From contig CACBCS010000003.1 of NCBI GenBank assembly GCA_902537815.1, forward strand, positions 91,320-155,319: a DNA stretch of 64,000 bases. Reading direction: 5' to 3'. Each line of letters begins with the position of its first letter. The stretch's first letter is position 1. Below, piece by piece: positions 41,927 through 51,462 of the stretch. The position numbers and the translations under genes are program-made. A model generated the notes under the pieces. It was not told the origin of the DNA. It saw nothing but the letters and a program-made list of their open reading frames with translations, and did no database searches. This DNA is from an uncultured Pseudohongiella sp. GTDB taxonomy: Bacteria > Pseudomonadota > Gammaproteobacteria > Pseudomonadales > Pseudohongiellaceae.

Positions 41927-43456
41927 GTGCTTCGGTCTGCTGACACTCCGGGCCCGGGCGATACCAAGACTCTAAGCAAGACATTGAACTCCTCTGATTC
42001 AACAGAATCTTCACCGCGAATCGGCATTGGTGTCGACTTCGGCACCAGTAACAGTGCCGCCGCTGTCTATGACGGCGAACGGATACACCTGATCCCACTC
42101 GAAGAGACTGCTGTGGTGATGCCTTCCGCGACTTACATCGACAAAGAGCTAAAAATCACTACAGGACAGGCAGCCATTAATCGCTACGTTGAAAGCAACA
42201 TGGGAAGAACTGTTGAACTCAGTGCCGAGATACTTGGTGAAGGCCGCTCCACCACCGGGCAAATCGGCGACAAAGGGCTGCCGGAAGAGGCGCAGACCCA
42301 ACTGATCTATGGTCAATCATTCATTGACGGAGGGCTACAGGGTCGATTGTTCCGCGGTATAAAACGACTTTTGGGAAACCGGAATGCGCCGCGCCTGATG
42401 GTGTTTGACCGACCATTCCGTCTCGTTGCACTGATCACTCCGCTATTGGTAAGTGTTCAGCAGCGTGTTGAACGGCTGATTCTAACATTCGAGTCAGATC
42501 CGAAGGCAGCTGACCATGCCTGTATCGGCCATCCAGTCAATTTCGAAGGGACCGAGCAAGGGCGGAACCAGCTGGCCCTCACCCTGCTCAAGGAAGCCTA
42601 CGGATATGCCGGCTTCAGCCGTCAGAGCCTGTATCCGGAACCCGTCGCAGCAGCCTTGAGCTATCTGCACCAATACCCGGCTGCCAGTCAGCAAACCATT
42701 CTTGCCGTAGACTTCGGCGGTGGAACGCTGGATCTTTGTTTGCTCAAGCGTTTCGAGGAAGGCTTCAAAGTCATTGGCACCCACGGGATTGGATTGGGCG
42801 GCGACCATATTGACCAACTGATGTTTAAAAAAATCCTCTTTCCCCTTCTGGGCAAGGGCGAACGCTGGCGGCGGGCAGGCTCAGACCGAGAAATTGAAAC
42901 GCTCTTCCCCTTCGAAGACTACGAGGAGCTGCTGCTGAATTGGGCGGTTTCCTACATGCTCAATCAGAATCGCTTCACCACGCCGCTGATGCAGCGTATC
43001 GAAGAAAAAGACGAAGCTTCGATTAAGTTCAGGCGTCTTTACGATCTGATAAAAAACAATTACAGCTACCTGGTTTTTCAGGCGCTTAAAGATCTGAAGG
43101 CTGAACTGTCCAGTCATGACACGGCCAGGCTGGACATCCCCGAGATTGATATAGACCTTAAGGTGTCCCGTGGACATTTTGAAGAAATCATCCTACCTGT
43201 CCTGACAGAGTTACAGGCGGCAATCGCGACTATCTTACAGCGCGCCAACATCAAAGCTGAGCAGATACAGCTGGTCCTTCGTACCGGGGGCTCCTCACTG
43301 ATTCCTGCCGTCAAGCGTTTACTGGACGAGTCGTTTCCAGACAAAGTGATTGAACATGACCCGTTCACCAGCGTTGCTGCGGGCTTGGCCATCGCAGAGT
43401 ATCGGAGTCTAGGCGCTCAGGCTTACAGCGGACCGGAATCGGTGAGCAGGTTTTAG
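41927..43456 (+). CDS. Hsp70-family protein (YegD-like)
   Basis: IGIGVDFGTSNSAAAVYDG; ILAVDFGGGTLDLCLLKR; true start uncertain. Confidence 0.87.
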   Translation: MLRSADTPGPGDTKTLSKTLNSSDSTESSPRIGIGVDFGTSNSAAAVYDGERIHLIPLEETAVVMPSATYIDKELKITTGQAAINRYVESNMGRTVELSAEILGEGRSTTGQIGDKGLPEEAQTQLIYGQSFIDGGLQGRLFRGIKRLLGNRNAPRLMVFDRPFRLVALITPLLVSVQQRVERLILTFESDPKAADHACIGHPVNFEGTEQGRNQLALTLLKEAYGYAGFSRQSLYPEPVAAALSYLHQYPAASQQTILAVDFGGGTLDLCLLKRFEEGFKVIGTHGIGLGGDHIDQLMFKKILFPLLGKGERWRRAGSDREIETLFPFEDYEELLLNWAVSYMLNQNRFTTPLMQRIEEKDEASIKFRRLYDLIKNNYSYLVFQALKDLKAELSSHDTARLDIPEIDIDLKVSRGHFEEIILPVLTELQAAIATILQRANIKAEQIQLVLRTGGSSLIPAVKRLLDESFPDKVIEHDPFTSVAAGLAIAEYRSLGAQAYSGPESVSRF

Positions 43457-43462
43457 CGACTC

Positions 43463-44701
43463 ATGAATCTTATTCTGTATGCTATCCCGGTATTCCTGCT
43501 GCTGATTCTCGTGGAATTCAGCTATGGCCTGCTGTGCGCTCGAAATACCTATCGTCTTGATGACACGATCAACAGCCTGTCAATGGGGACTCTCAGCAGG
43601 TTGCAAGCACTGGTGATCGTTGGGACTTCGGCTGGCCTGTATGAGTTTGTCGCGACCACTTTCGGGCTGTCGCAGCTTTCAGAACAGAGCCTGTGGACCT
43701 GGCTATCCTGTTTTGTACTTTACGATCTGGCGTACTACTGGAAGCACCGATTGGGGCATGAAGTCGCGCTGTTCTGGGGCGCCCATGTTGCACATCATCA
43801 AAGTGAAGATTTCAACCTTGGCACGGCCCTCCGTCAAACCAGCACAGACTTTTACAGTTTTATTTTCTATCTCCCGTTCTTCGCCGCTGGCTATCCCGGT
43901 GAAGTCCTGTTCTCCGTTGTCAGTCTCAATCTGATTTATCAGTTCTGGGTGCATACCGAACATATCCAGAAGTTAGGGCACCTGGAATGGCTGCTAGTCA
44001 CTCCTTCGAATCACCGCGTACACCATGGTCGGAACGAACAGTATATCGATCGTAACTATGGGGGCGTATTCATCGTCTGGGACCGCCTGTTCGGCACTTT
44101 TCAGGACGAATTACCGGAAGAACCCGTCATTTTTGGCCTAAGCAAGCCACTCAAAAGCTGGAATCCACTGTGGGCTAATGCCCATGTTTACTGGAGACTC
44201 ATGCTGGATTGCTGGCATACCCCCGGCCTGCTGAACAAACTCTCACTGCCGTTCCGTCGCCCCGGATGGCGGGCACCCGGTCATACCAGCAACTGCCAGA
44301 GTAAACAAATACCCCCAGCCAAGGCTGAAAAATTCGACCCGCAGATCAATCACTTCGGAAGAATCTATGTTTTCGCGCAATTCCTGGTCACCACCGGCCT
44401 TGCCTTGTACACCCTGATCAATGCGCCGGACTGGGATTATCAGACAACCGTATGGATGGTCGTATTTCTGACCTATTCGCTGTGCGTTCACGGCTTCTGG
44501 TTAGAAGGAAAAACCTTCAGTGCCCTGCATGAATTGCTGAGACTTGGCGGTACTGCCCTGCTTCTGTTTTTAATCCAGCCAACCGCCGGATACCAGCTGC
44601 TGTACTCCGGCTATCTCATCACCTCTCTAGCACTGCTCTGGACTGGAATGCGAAGCGCCAGGCACTCTGATCCGGACGATTTCACCTCGCTGTACCCCTA
44701 G
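43463..44701 (+). CDS. Sterol desaturase / fatty acid hydroxylase superfamily membrane protein
   Basis: YYWKHRLGHEV, WGAHVAHHQSEDFNL, SNHRVHHGRNEQYIDRNYGGVFIVWDRLFGTFQ. Confidence 0.9.
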   Translation: MNLILYAIPVFLLLILVEFSYGLLCARNTYRLDDTINSLSMGTLSRLQALVIVGTSAGLYEFVATTFGLSQLSEQSLWTWLSCFVLYDLAYYWKHRLGHEVALFWGAHVAHHQSEDFNLGTALRQTSTDFYSFIFYLPFFAAGYPGEVLFSVVSLNLIYQFWVHTEHIQKLGHLEWLLVTPSNHRVHHGRNEQYIDRNYGGVFIVWDRLFGTFQDELPEEPVIFGLSKPLKSWNPLWANAHVYWRLMLDCWHTPGLLNKLSLPFRRPGWRAPGHTSNCQSKQIPPAKAEKFDPQINHFGRIYVFAQFLVTTGLALYTLINAPDWDYQTTVWMVVFLTYSLCVHGFWLEGKTFSALHELLRLGGTALLLFLIQPTAGYQLLYSGYLITSLALLWTGMRSARHSDPDDFTSLYP

Positions 44702-45489
44702 AGCCGATCCAGAGGAAAGCTTGTAATCAGAGCCCCTGTCGCGGGATTTCTGATTTCGAATTCAGCCTTGAAGGCACTCGACAGCGCATCGGTAAAGCTG
44801 GTGCCATCATCCAGGCTTGAAATGATGAACACCATCCTCGCTTGAACCGTCTTCGCGGGCGGCAATGCCAGCGGATTGAACCGGTAATCCCCGTTGTTGC
44901 TGAGCATCCCGCGCACCGATGACTCTACGCTCAAACCGGAATCCGGCACTTCGGCGCGTACCGCGCGGAATAAAGCAGATCCGTCATTTGCATCGGTCAC
45001 TCTGAGAAACACATTGACATACTCGGTAAACAGCCCGGTATTTCGGAGAGTGATAAGAGGCGTATAAATCGGGTATGCAAAGCCGACCTCTACCAATCCA
45101 TTGCTGGATGCGTCTGTGATCAGCGCACTGTTCAGCTGATCTCCCTGAATTTCCCCCGGACTGCGCTGCGGTAGCAGCCAGCTAAAATACAGAATCGCAG
45201 GGAGCAGTGCAGGGAGGCAAACCACAAAGCCATAGGCTCCGGGCCGTTTAACAAACACCGGAGCCAGCGGATAAATGGCTGTCAGGAGCAGCAATATGGC
45301 GCAGTCCAGGATGGCAGCGCGGATAATCAGCGCTTGAGAACCGATAAACTCAGGGTTTGTGAGAAAGACCGCCAGCACGCCCGAGGCCGTGAGCATTGCC
45401 AGCAGGCTTAAAATCAGTTGTCGGACGGAGATCATGGCGGCTTTGCTACCCGCGCCCAGCAAGGAGGTAAGACTGGCCACCTGTATCAA
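44698..45489 (-). CDS. Hypothetical membrane protein with a C-terminal soluble domain
   Basis: Hydrophobic N-terminal half with several TM helices; no family recognised. Confidence 0.6.
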   Translation of the reverse strand: MIQVASLTSLLGAGSKAAMISVRQLILSLLAMLTASGVLAVFLTNPEFIGSQALIIRAAILDCAILLLLTAIYPLAPVFVKRPGAYGFVVCLPALLPAILYFSWLLPQRSPGEIQGDQLNSALITDASSNGLVEVGFAYPIYTPLITLRNTGLFTEYVNVFLRVTDANDGSALFRAVRAEVPDSGLSVESSVRGMLSNNGDYRFNPLALPPAKTVQARMVFIISSLDDGTSFTDALSSAFKAEFEIRNPATGALITSFPLDRL

Positions 45490-45496
45490 ACATCTG

Positions 45497-45973
45497 CTAG
45501 ACCCTTTTTAAACACCTGGCAACGGGATAGAGGTCAAAGCCCATTTTTTCATAGGTCTTTCTGGCAGCGGCGTGGGAGGATTCATCGCCAGTTTCAATCA
45601 TCACGAGAGCGAAACCGCGCTGTTTGATAATTTCGATGCCGGCATTAATGAGTGCAGTACCGATGCCTCTGCGCTGGCAGTCTGGATCAACGCCGATCAG
45701 ATATATCTGGCCGAGAAAGTCTTCCGGATGGAAAGATATGGCAGCAAACCCAAGGATTTTCTCATCTCGCTCGGCAACGATTGTATGGATATCGCCACTG
45801 TCGCAGACGGTATTCAAGGAACGAATCTGTTCAGCCTGCCAGTCGGGCACGAAGACTTCGTAAATTTCCGGCTTGATACTGCGCTCGAGATCGGCAAATA
45901 CAGGTTTCCAAGCTCTGAGGGTGATCTCTTTAAGTGCTGGTTTGTAGTCTGCTTCGTAGTCGCGAATATTCAT
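45497..45973 (-). CDS. GNAT family N-acetyltransferase
   Basis: IYLIGVDPDCQRRGIGTALINAGIEIIKQRGFALVMIETG. Confidence 0.92.
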   Translation of the reverse strand: MNIRDYEADYKPALKEITLRAWKPVFADLERSIKPEIYEVFVPDWQAEQIRSLNTVCDSGDIHTIVAERDEKILGFAAISFHPEDFLGQIYLIGVDPDCQRRGIGTALINAGIEIIKQRGFALVMIETGDESSHAAARKTYEKMGFDLYPVARCLKRV

Positions 45974-45987
45974 GCTGCCTAACGATG

Positions 45988-46965
45988 TCAGACGATCGTT
46001 TCTCCGTGAGCCTGCTTATCAGCATGATAGGAAGATCGCACAAGTGGGCCGCTGGCAACCTGATTAAACCCGAGGGTTTCGGCAAATTTCTTTAGCGCCT
46101 CAAACTCGGAAGGATGCACAAATCGCTCAACCTTCAGGTGGTCCTTGCTGGGCTGGAGGTATTGCCCCAGGGTAATCATGTTTACTCGGTGCGCCTTGAG
46201 ATCTCGCAGCACCTCCTTCACTTCATCCAGGGTCTCGCCCAGGCCCAGCATCAGTCCGGACTTGGTCACCACTTCCGGACATCTTTCCTTATAGGCCTTT
46301 AGCAGTTCCAGCGACCATTGATAATCAGCGCCCGGCCTGGCCTTACGGTACAGCCTCGGTACCGTCTCAAGATTGTGGTTAAACACATCAGGAGGCGTGG
46401 ACTGCAGGATATCGAGCGCAATGTCCATTCGCCCTCTGAAATCCGGCACCAGCACCTCGACCTTAATATGAGGATTCTGTAATTTGGTCTGGGTGATGCA
46501 GTCTGCGAAGTGCCGCGCACCACTGTCTTTCAGGTCATCTCTGTCTACTGATGTAATTACAACATAACTCAGATCCATTTCCTGAATGGCCCGGGCCAGC
46601 TCAGTCGGCTCGTTCGGGTCAAGCGGCCTGGGTTTTCCGTGCGCCACATCGCAGAACGGACAGCGCCGAGTGCAGATATCTCCCATGATCATGAAAGTTG
46701 CCGTGCCGTTGCTGAAGCATTCCCCGAGATTCGGGCAAGACGCTTCTTCGCACACCGAAGCCAGACGATGCTCTCTCAGCTTTTGTTTAATGTGGCTTAT
46801 CTTGGGGGAAGTCGAAATCTTGACCCGTATCCAGTCCGGCTTGGCAGGCAATTCGACGGTAGGGATGACCTTTACGGGAATGCGCTTTACTTTTTCTGCG
46901 CCCCTGAGTTTCTCGCCTTCCACCAATACGTTTCGTCTTTTACGCTCTGCCATGATCTGATTCAT
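45988..46965 (-). CDS. lipA: Lipoyl synthase
   Basis: [36 protein letters not shown]; adjacent lipB. Confidence 0.98.
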   Translation of the reverse strand: MNQIMAERKRRNVLVEGEKLRGAEKVKRIPVKVIPTVELPAKPDWIRVKISTSPKISHIKQKLREHRLASVCEEASCPNLGECFSNGTATFMIMGDICTRRCPFCDVAHGKPRPLDPNEPTELARAIQEMDLSYVVITSVDRDDLKDSGARHFADCITQTKLQNPHIKVEVLVPDFRGRMDIALDILQSTPPDVFNHNLETVPRLYRKARPGADYQWSLELLKAYKERCPEVVTKSGLMLGLGETLDEVKEVLRDLKAHRVNMITLGQYLQPSKDHLKVERFVHPSEFEALKKFAETLGFNQVASGPLVRSSYHADKQAHGETIV

Positions 46966-47687
46966 CCAACTTGAGTGGCTCGGCTGCCTTCTGACGATGA
47001 CAGACCGTAATGCGAATGATATCCCAGTCCCTGTAAGAGGGCATCAGCAAGCTTACGACTCACCGACTGCAGTAACTCCTCTTCGCCCGTGACAAGGTCG
47101 GCAACCTGAGTAATAGGTAATTTTTCGAAGCCACAGGGATTGATGTTGCCAAAAGGAGATAAGTCCATGTTTACGTTAAGACTGAGACCATGATAGGTCC
47201 ATCCGTTCTTTATCCGCAGACCCAGAGCCGCAATTTTAGCATCATTTACATACACGCCGGGAGCACCCGGCCGGGTGGCCGCCTCGATTTCATAATCAGA
47301 GAGAGTCTTGATGATCGCCTGCTCGATCATATCAACCAGACTGCGAACACCCATTTTTCTGCGCCTGACATTAATAAGCAGATAAGCGACCAACTGGCCA
47401 GGACCGTGATAGGTAATCTGCCCCCCGCGATCCACCTGCACCACAGGAATACCGCCCGGGTTCAGAATGTGCTCCGGCTTGCCTGCCTGACCCTGAGTGT
47501 AAACAGGCTTGTGACTCAGAAGCCATATTTCATCTGACCGGTCTGGCTTCGGATGCTCTGCAAGATAGCGCATCGATTTGAAGATCGGCTCGTAATTCTG
47601 CAAACCAAGCCGCCGCACCACCAGCGCAGCAGACGAATCGCTTCCTGCAGGCTGTGCGGCAAACCATTTGTAGTCGGGCAAATGCAA
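46962..47687 (-). CDS. lipB: Octanoyl-ACP:protein N-octanoyltransferase
   Basis: [39 protein letters not shown]. Confidence 0.96.
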   Translation of the reverse strand: MHLPDYKWFAAQPAGSDSSAALVVRRLGLQNYEPIFKSMRYLAEHPKPDRSDEIWLLSHKPVYTQGQAGKPEHILNPGGIPVVQVDRGGQITYHGPGQLVAYLLINVRRRKMGVRSLVDMIEQAIIKTLSDYEIEAATRPGAPGVYVNDAKIAALGLRIKNGWTYHGLSLNVNMDLSPFGNINPCGFEKLPITQVADLVTGEEELLQSVSRKLADALLQGLGYHSHYGLSSSEGSRATQVG

Positions 47688-47688
47688 G

Positions 47689-47994
47689 CTACAGCACCAA
47701 CTTGACGCTTTCGATCTCTTTTAGGTCGCTGAAGATGCTTTGTAGCTGAGGCTCACCAGTTGCAGCAATTGTCACTGTAATTGACAGATAATTACTGTGC
47801 TTGCTGGGTTTGAGCTGAATCAAATTGGGATCAATCGCGCCTGTGTGCCGCTCGATAGCCTCCAGCACCTGTGCCCGGAAAGTGTCTACTGCGTGACCGA
47901 TAACCTTGATCGGGTAGAGACAGGGAAATTCAATTTTCGGCGGCGCCTCTTCAGGTGAAGAAAGGTCTCGCTCTGGCTCATCATCCATAGACAC
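47689..47994 (-). CDS. ybeD: DUF493 family protein (YbeD)
   Basis: IEFPCLYPIKVIG...SKHSNYLSITVTIAATGEPQLQSIFSDL. Confidence 0.92.
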   Translation of the reverse strand: MSMDDEPERDLSSPEEAPPKIEFPCLYPIKVIGHAVDTFRAQVLEAIERHTGAIDPNLIQLKPSKHSNYLSITVTIAATGEPQLQSIFSDLKEIESVKLVL

Positions 47995-47997
47995 TGT

Positions 47998-49176
47998 CTA
48001 TTCCGTCATTGCGTCACTGAACATCAAGCTGACCCAGTCTACAAATTGCTTGAACATCCCGCCCGCTTCGACCGCCTGCGCAGCCACTACTTCGCCGCTG
48101 AAAACCTGCTCGTCACCGAGCATCACATTGACTGTCCCCATGGCCTGGCGCTGCTGAATCGGTGCTTGAATGACTTCATCAACATCAACTGTGGCCGTCA
48201 TAGATTCAGCCGCACCCCTAGGAATCGTGACGTAAACCTCCTCCTCAATGGCTAGGTCAACAGAATCGCTGGCACCAGAGTAGACCGGCACTGAGGCGAG
48301 AACCTGTCCGGCATCATACAGCTTGTGCGTTTCATAATATCGAAAGCCATAAGTGAGTAGTTTTTGCGTCTCTATCGCCCGGGCCTCTTCACTGCTCGTA
48401 CCCATAACGACAGAAATCAACCGCATACCGTCACGATCGGCAGAGGCTACCAAACAATAGCCTGCGGCGTCGGTCCAACCTGTTTTCATGCCATCCACAT
48501 TACGGTCGCGAAAAAGCAGCGTATTTCGATTACTCTGACGAATGTTGTTGTAGGTAAATTCTCTTTCCGCATACATGGGGTAGAACCGACCGTGCCGCTG
48601 AATGGTCGCGGTGGCAAGAATCGACAGATCTCTGGCTGACATCGTATTGTAGTAGAGCTCAGTGTCCAGCCCGCTGGCATTCATAAAAAAACTGTCCTTC
48701 ATGCCCAGTACTTCGCTGTACTGATTCATCATATCCGCGAACGCTTCCTCACTACCGGCGATGTGTTCGGAAATTGCAACGCTGGCGTCATTACCGGACT
48801 GAATAATAATGCCACGCAGCAGATCCTCAACACTGACATGGGAATTCACGTCGACAAACATTTTGGAGCCTTCCATACGCCAGGCTTTTTCACTGATGTG
48901 GGCCTGGTCAGTCAGTTCAAGATTGCCATTGATAATCTCTTCGATAGCAATGTAGGCAGTCATAATTTTGGTCAGGCTGGCAGGCGGCAGAGGCTCATCA
49001 GCATTCTCTTCTACCAGAATCTGACCAGTTTGCGCGTCCAGCAACACATAGCTGGTGGCGGCGATATCCGGTGCGCGCGGAATGATGACCTGCGCCATCG
49101 CGATAGACGGAGACACAAACAAGACAACACTGCAGAATAAGCGAATCATGAACGGCTGAAAGTGCTTCAAGGACAT
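47998..49176 (-). CDS. dacA: D-alanyl-D-alanine carboxypeptidase (PBP5/6 family)
   Basis: PPASLTKIMTAYIA SxxK motif, SGNDASVAISEHIAGS, KTGWTDAAGYCL; start at MSLKHFQPFMIRLF rather than 49308. Confidence 0.95.
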   Translation of the reverse strand: MSLKHFQPFMIRLFCSVVLFVSPSIAMAQVIIPRAPDIAATSYVLLDAQTGQILVEENADEPLPPASLTKIMTAYIAIEEIINGNLELTDQAHISEKAWRMEGSKMFVDVNSHVSVEDLLRGIIIQSGNDASVAISEHIAGSEEAFADMMNQYSEVLGMKDSFFMNASGLDTELYYNTMSARDLSILATATIQRHGRFYPMYAEREFTYNNIRQSNRNTLLFRDRNVDGMKTGWTDAAGYCLVASADRDGMRLISVVMGTSSEEARAIETQKLLTYGFRYYETHKLYDAGQVLASVPVYSGASDSVDLAIEEEVYVTIPRGAAESMTATVDVDEVIQAPIQQRQAMGTVNVMLGDEQVFSGEVVAAQAVEAGGMFKQFVDWVSLMFSDAMTE

Positions 49177-49267
49177 AAAGAATACCAATAGAAAAAATCT
49201 GGACTCATGGAACGGGAAAGACCGGCATTTCCGGCAGTGCAAATCGTTAGCGCACGCTACAAACTGG

Positions 49268-50152
49268 CTACTCAGCCACAGTGTACGGGCTTCCCAAGTT
49301 AGCGGCAACCACGCGCTGGCTCAGTTCCCGTATTTCTCGGTTGTCCCGCAACGGGCCTACTCTCACGCGATGCAGTACGTTACCCGAGCCACTGTTGACG
49401 GACCGAATGAACACCGGATGACGGGTGAGCTGCCGCAATTGATCGGAAACCCGTTGCGCGGAATGCATCTCTGAGAACGCGCCGACCTGAAGATACCTTC
49501 TACCGCCCACCTGTTCTCTGACACCCTGCTCGGGCGAAGCCGGCCGACTGCTTGAATACGTCACCGCCCGACGCTCTTGATTGACAACAATCGCATCGAG
49601 CTGGACCCTTGCCGTCCCGCGGTCAGCATATCCGAGTTTCAGCGCGGCCGCGTAGGACAAATCTATGATCCGATCTCCGTGAAAAGGACCGCGATCATTT
49701 ACCCGCACAATTAAACTGCGATTGTTATCAAGGTTGGTCACACGGAGAAAACTGGGAATGGGTAAGGATTTATGAGCCGCCGAGGCCTGATACATGTCAA
49801 AGACTTCCCCGTTTGACGTCTTATGCCCATGGAATTTTTCGCCATACCAGGAGGCAATTCCGGTTTCGCTATACCCCTTCTCCGTTCGCAGAACCGTATA
49901 GGTCTTCCCTAGGACCGTATAGGGGCTGCGATTTCCTGCCTGGGTTCGGGTCACCGGCTCGGGTATGACTTCAGGGATAGAGCCAAGGTGTACCTGCCCG
50001 GATGGAGCTCGATCTTGAGCAATCGAATAGCGACCCCCTGAATTCGATGTGGGAGAGGAACTCGGCGCGGAGCTGCAGGCGGCCAGCGTCATTACCACCA
50101 TCAGTCCCGGAATAAAGCGCCGCAAGCATATGCTCTGGAAATGTTTAAACAC
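49268..50152 (-). CDS. rlpA: Septal ring lytic transglycosylase RlpA (lipoprotein with SPOR domain)
   Basis: ETGIASWYGEKFHGHKTSNGEVFDMYQASAAHKSLPIPSFLRVTNLDNNRSLIVRVNDRGPF; SPOR-like C-terminus. Confidence 0.95.
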   Translation of the reverse strand: MFKHFQSICLRRFIPGLMVVMTLAACSSAPSSSPTSNSGGRYSIAQDRAPSGQVHLGSIPEVIPEPVTRTQAGNRSPYTVLGKTYTVLRTEKGYSETGIASWYGEKFHGHKTSNGEVFDMYQASAAHKSLPIPSFLRVTNLDNNRSLIVRVNDRGPFHGDRIIDLSYAAALKLGYADRGTARVQLDAIVVNQERRAVTYSSSRPASPEQGVREQVGGRRYLQVGAFSEMHSAQRVSDQLRQLTRHPVFIRSVNSGSGNVLHRVRVGPLRDNREIRELSQRVVAANLGSPYTVAE

Positions 50153-50313
50153 AATCAGTCACCGAAAACATCAATCGTTTGAGTTACTTAACGTCCGATT
50201 GCATGAAATTTTTAATGCCTTGACCCCTGCAGCTACACCGAATTATCGAGCTATCAGGGTAAAGGCGGGCCTTGCTGAGCGAAATTGAAATTTTTTGATT
50301 ATTTTTCAATATT

Positions 50314-51462
50314 TTAGCGAAATTTCTGGCGATCATGGGTCTGAATTGACATGAGCAGACCGAACCCAATGAACAGCGTCACAATCGAAGTGCCCCCTCG
50401 GCTAATCAGCGGCAATGGCAAGCCAATGACGGGCACCAGTCCGGACACCATGGCCATGTTGATGAAGACATAAAGGAAAAACGTCAGGGTGATACTGCCT
50501 GCCAACAGACGGCCAAATAAGTCTCTTGCAGCATAAGCGATCGCAAAACCCCTGAGCAAGACAAACAGATAAAGCCCGATCAGAAACAGTACGCCGAGCA
50601 GACCGAATTCTTCGGCCAGAACTGCCAAGATAAAATCTGTGTGGCTTTCCGGTATAAAGTCGAGATGAGACTGCGCACCGTTGCCGTACCCTTTGCCATA
50701 AATGCCACCCGAACCAATCGCGATCTGAGACTGGATGATGTTGTAACCGGCACCTGTCGGGTCGCGATAGGGATCCATAAAGGTCAGAATACGATTTTTC
50801 TGATGCGCTTGGGCCAGGAACAGATACCAGGCAGGCGAGCCCAGTAAGCCCGCGAACAGCCCTGCGAATACGATACGCCAGCGAATTCCCGCCAGCAAAA
50901 CCACAAACACACCGGACATGAACACCATAATCGCCGTGCCCGTGTCATTCTGCAGAACAATCAGTCCAGCAGGAATGACGCTCATGACAGCAGACCAGAA
51001 AAGATGTTTGAACTTGGGCGGTAAAGGACGGCTGGCGAGGTACCATGCGAGCAGCACCGGCACGACAAACTTCATAATTTCTGAGGGCTGAAATCTGGGC
51101 AAACCGGGCAAATCTATCCAGCTTTTCGCACCGTTTACCTCAGCACCGATATACAGAACCAGGATGAGCAAGGCGATCCCGGCTCCGTAAATCGGCGGCG
51201 CCCAGCGACGAAAAAAATGCACGTTAAATTGCGCAACAGCGCACATTACGATCAGACCGACGACCATGACAATCGCCTGACGCTGAATCACCGCCTGTTC
51301 TCCGCCGGTAGCACTGTTCAGCACGAATAACCCGAATGCACCGAGTAAACAGACTCCGATCAGCAGTGGGGGATCAATGTGAAGGGCTTGCCACAGGCTG
51401 GAGCCGCTTCTGCGGGACGCATTAAAACTGCTGGCCTGACGCACAAAATCAGGATTACTCAT
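50314..51462 (-). CDS. rodA: Rod-shape SEDS glycosyltransferase RodA
   Basis: SEDS fold; FIPESHTDFILAVLAEEFGLLG; GLPLPLISRGGTS. Confidence 0.96.
   Translation of the reverse strand: MSNPDFVRQASSFNASRRSGSSLWQALHIDPPLLIGVCLLGAFGLFVLNSATGGEQAVIQRQAIVMVVGLIVMCAVAQFNVHFFRRWAPPIYGAGIALLILVLYIGAEVNGAKSWIDLPGLPRFQPSEIMKFVVPVLLAWYLASRPLPPKFKHLFWSAVMSVIPAGLIVLQNDTGTAIMVFMSGVFVVLLAGIRWRIVFAGLFAGLLGSPAWYLFLAQAHQKNRILTFMDPYRDPTGAGYNIIQSQIAIGSGGIYGKGYGNGAQSHLDFIPESHTDFILAVLAEEFGLLGVLFLIGLYLFVLLRGFAIAYAARDLFGRLLAGSITLTFFLYVFINMAMVSGLVPVIGLPLPLISRGGTSIVTLFIGFGLLMSIQTHDRQKFR

Noticed and set aside
50281-50313. AT-rich inverted repeat between rodA and rlpA as a terminator
   Set aside because: The stem is A/T only and weak; noted as a spacer feature but not called a terminator.
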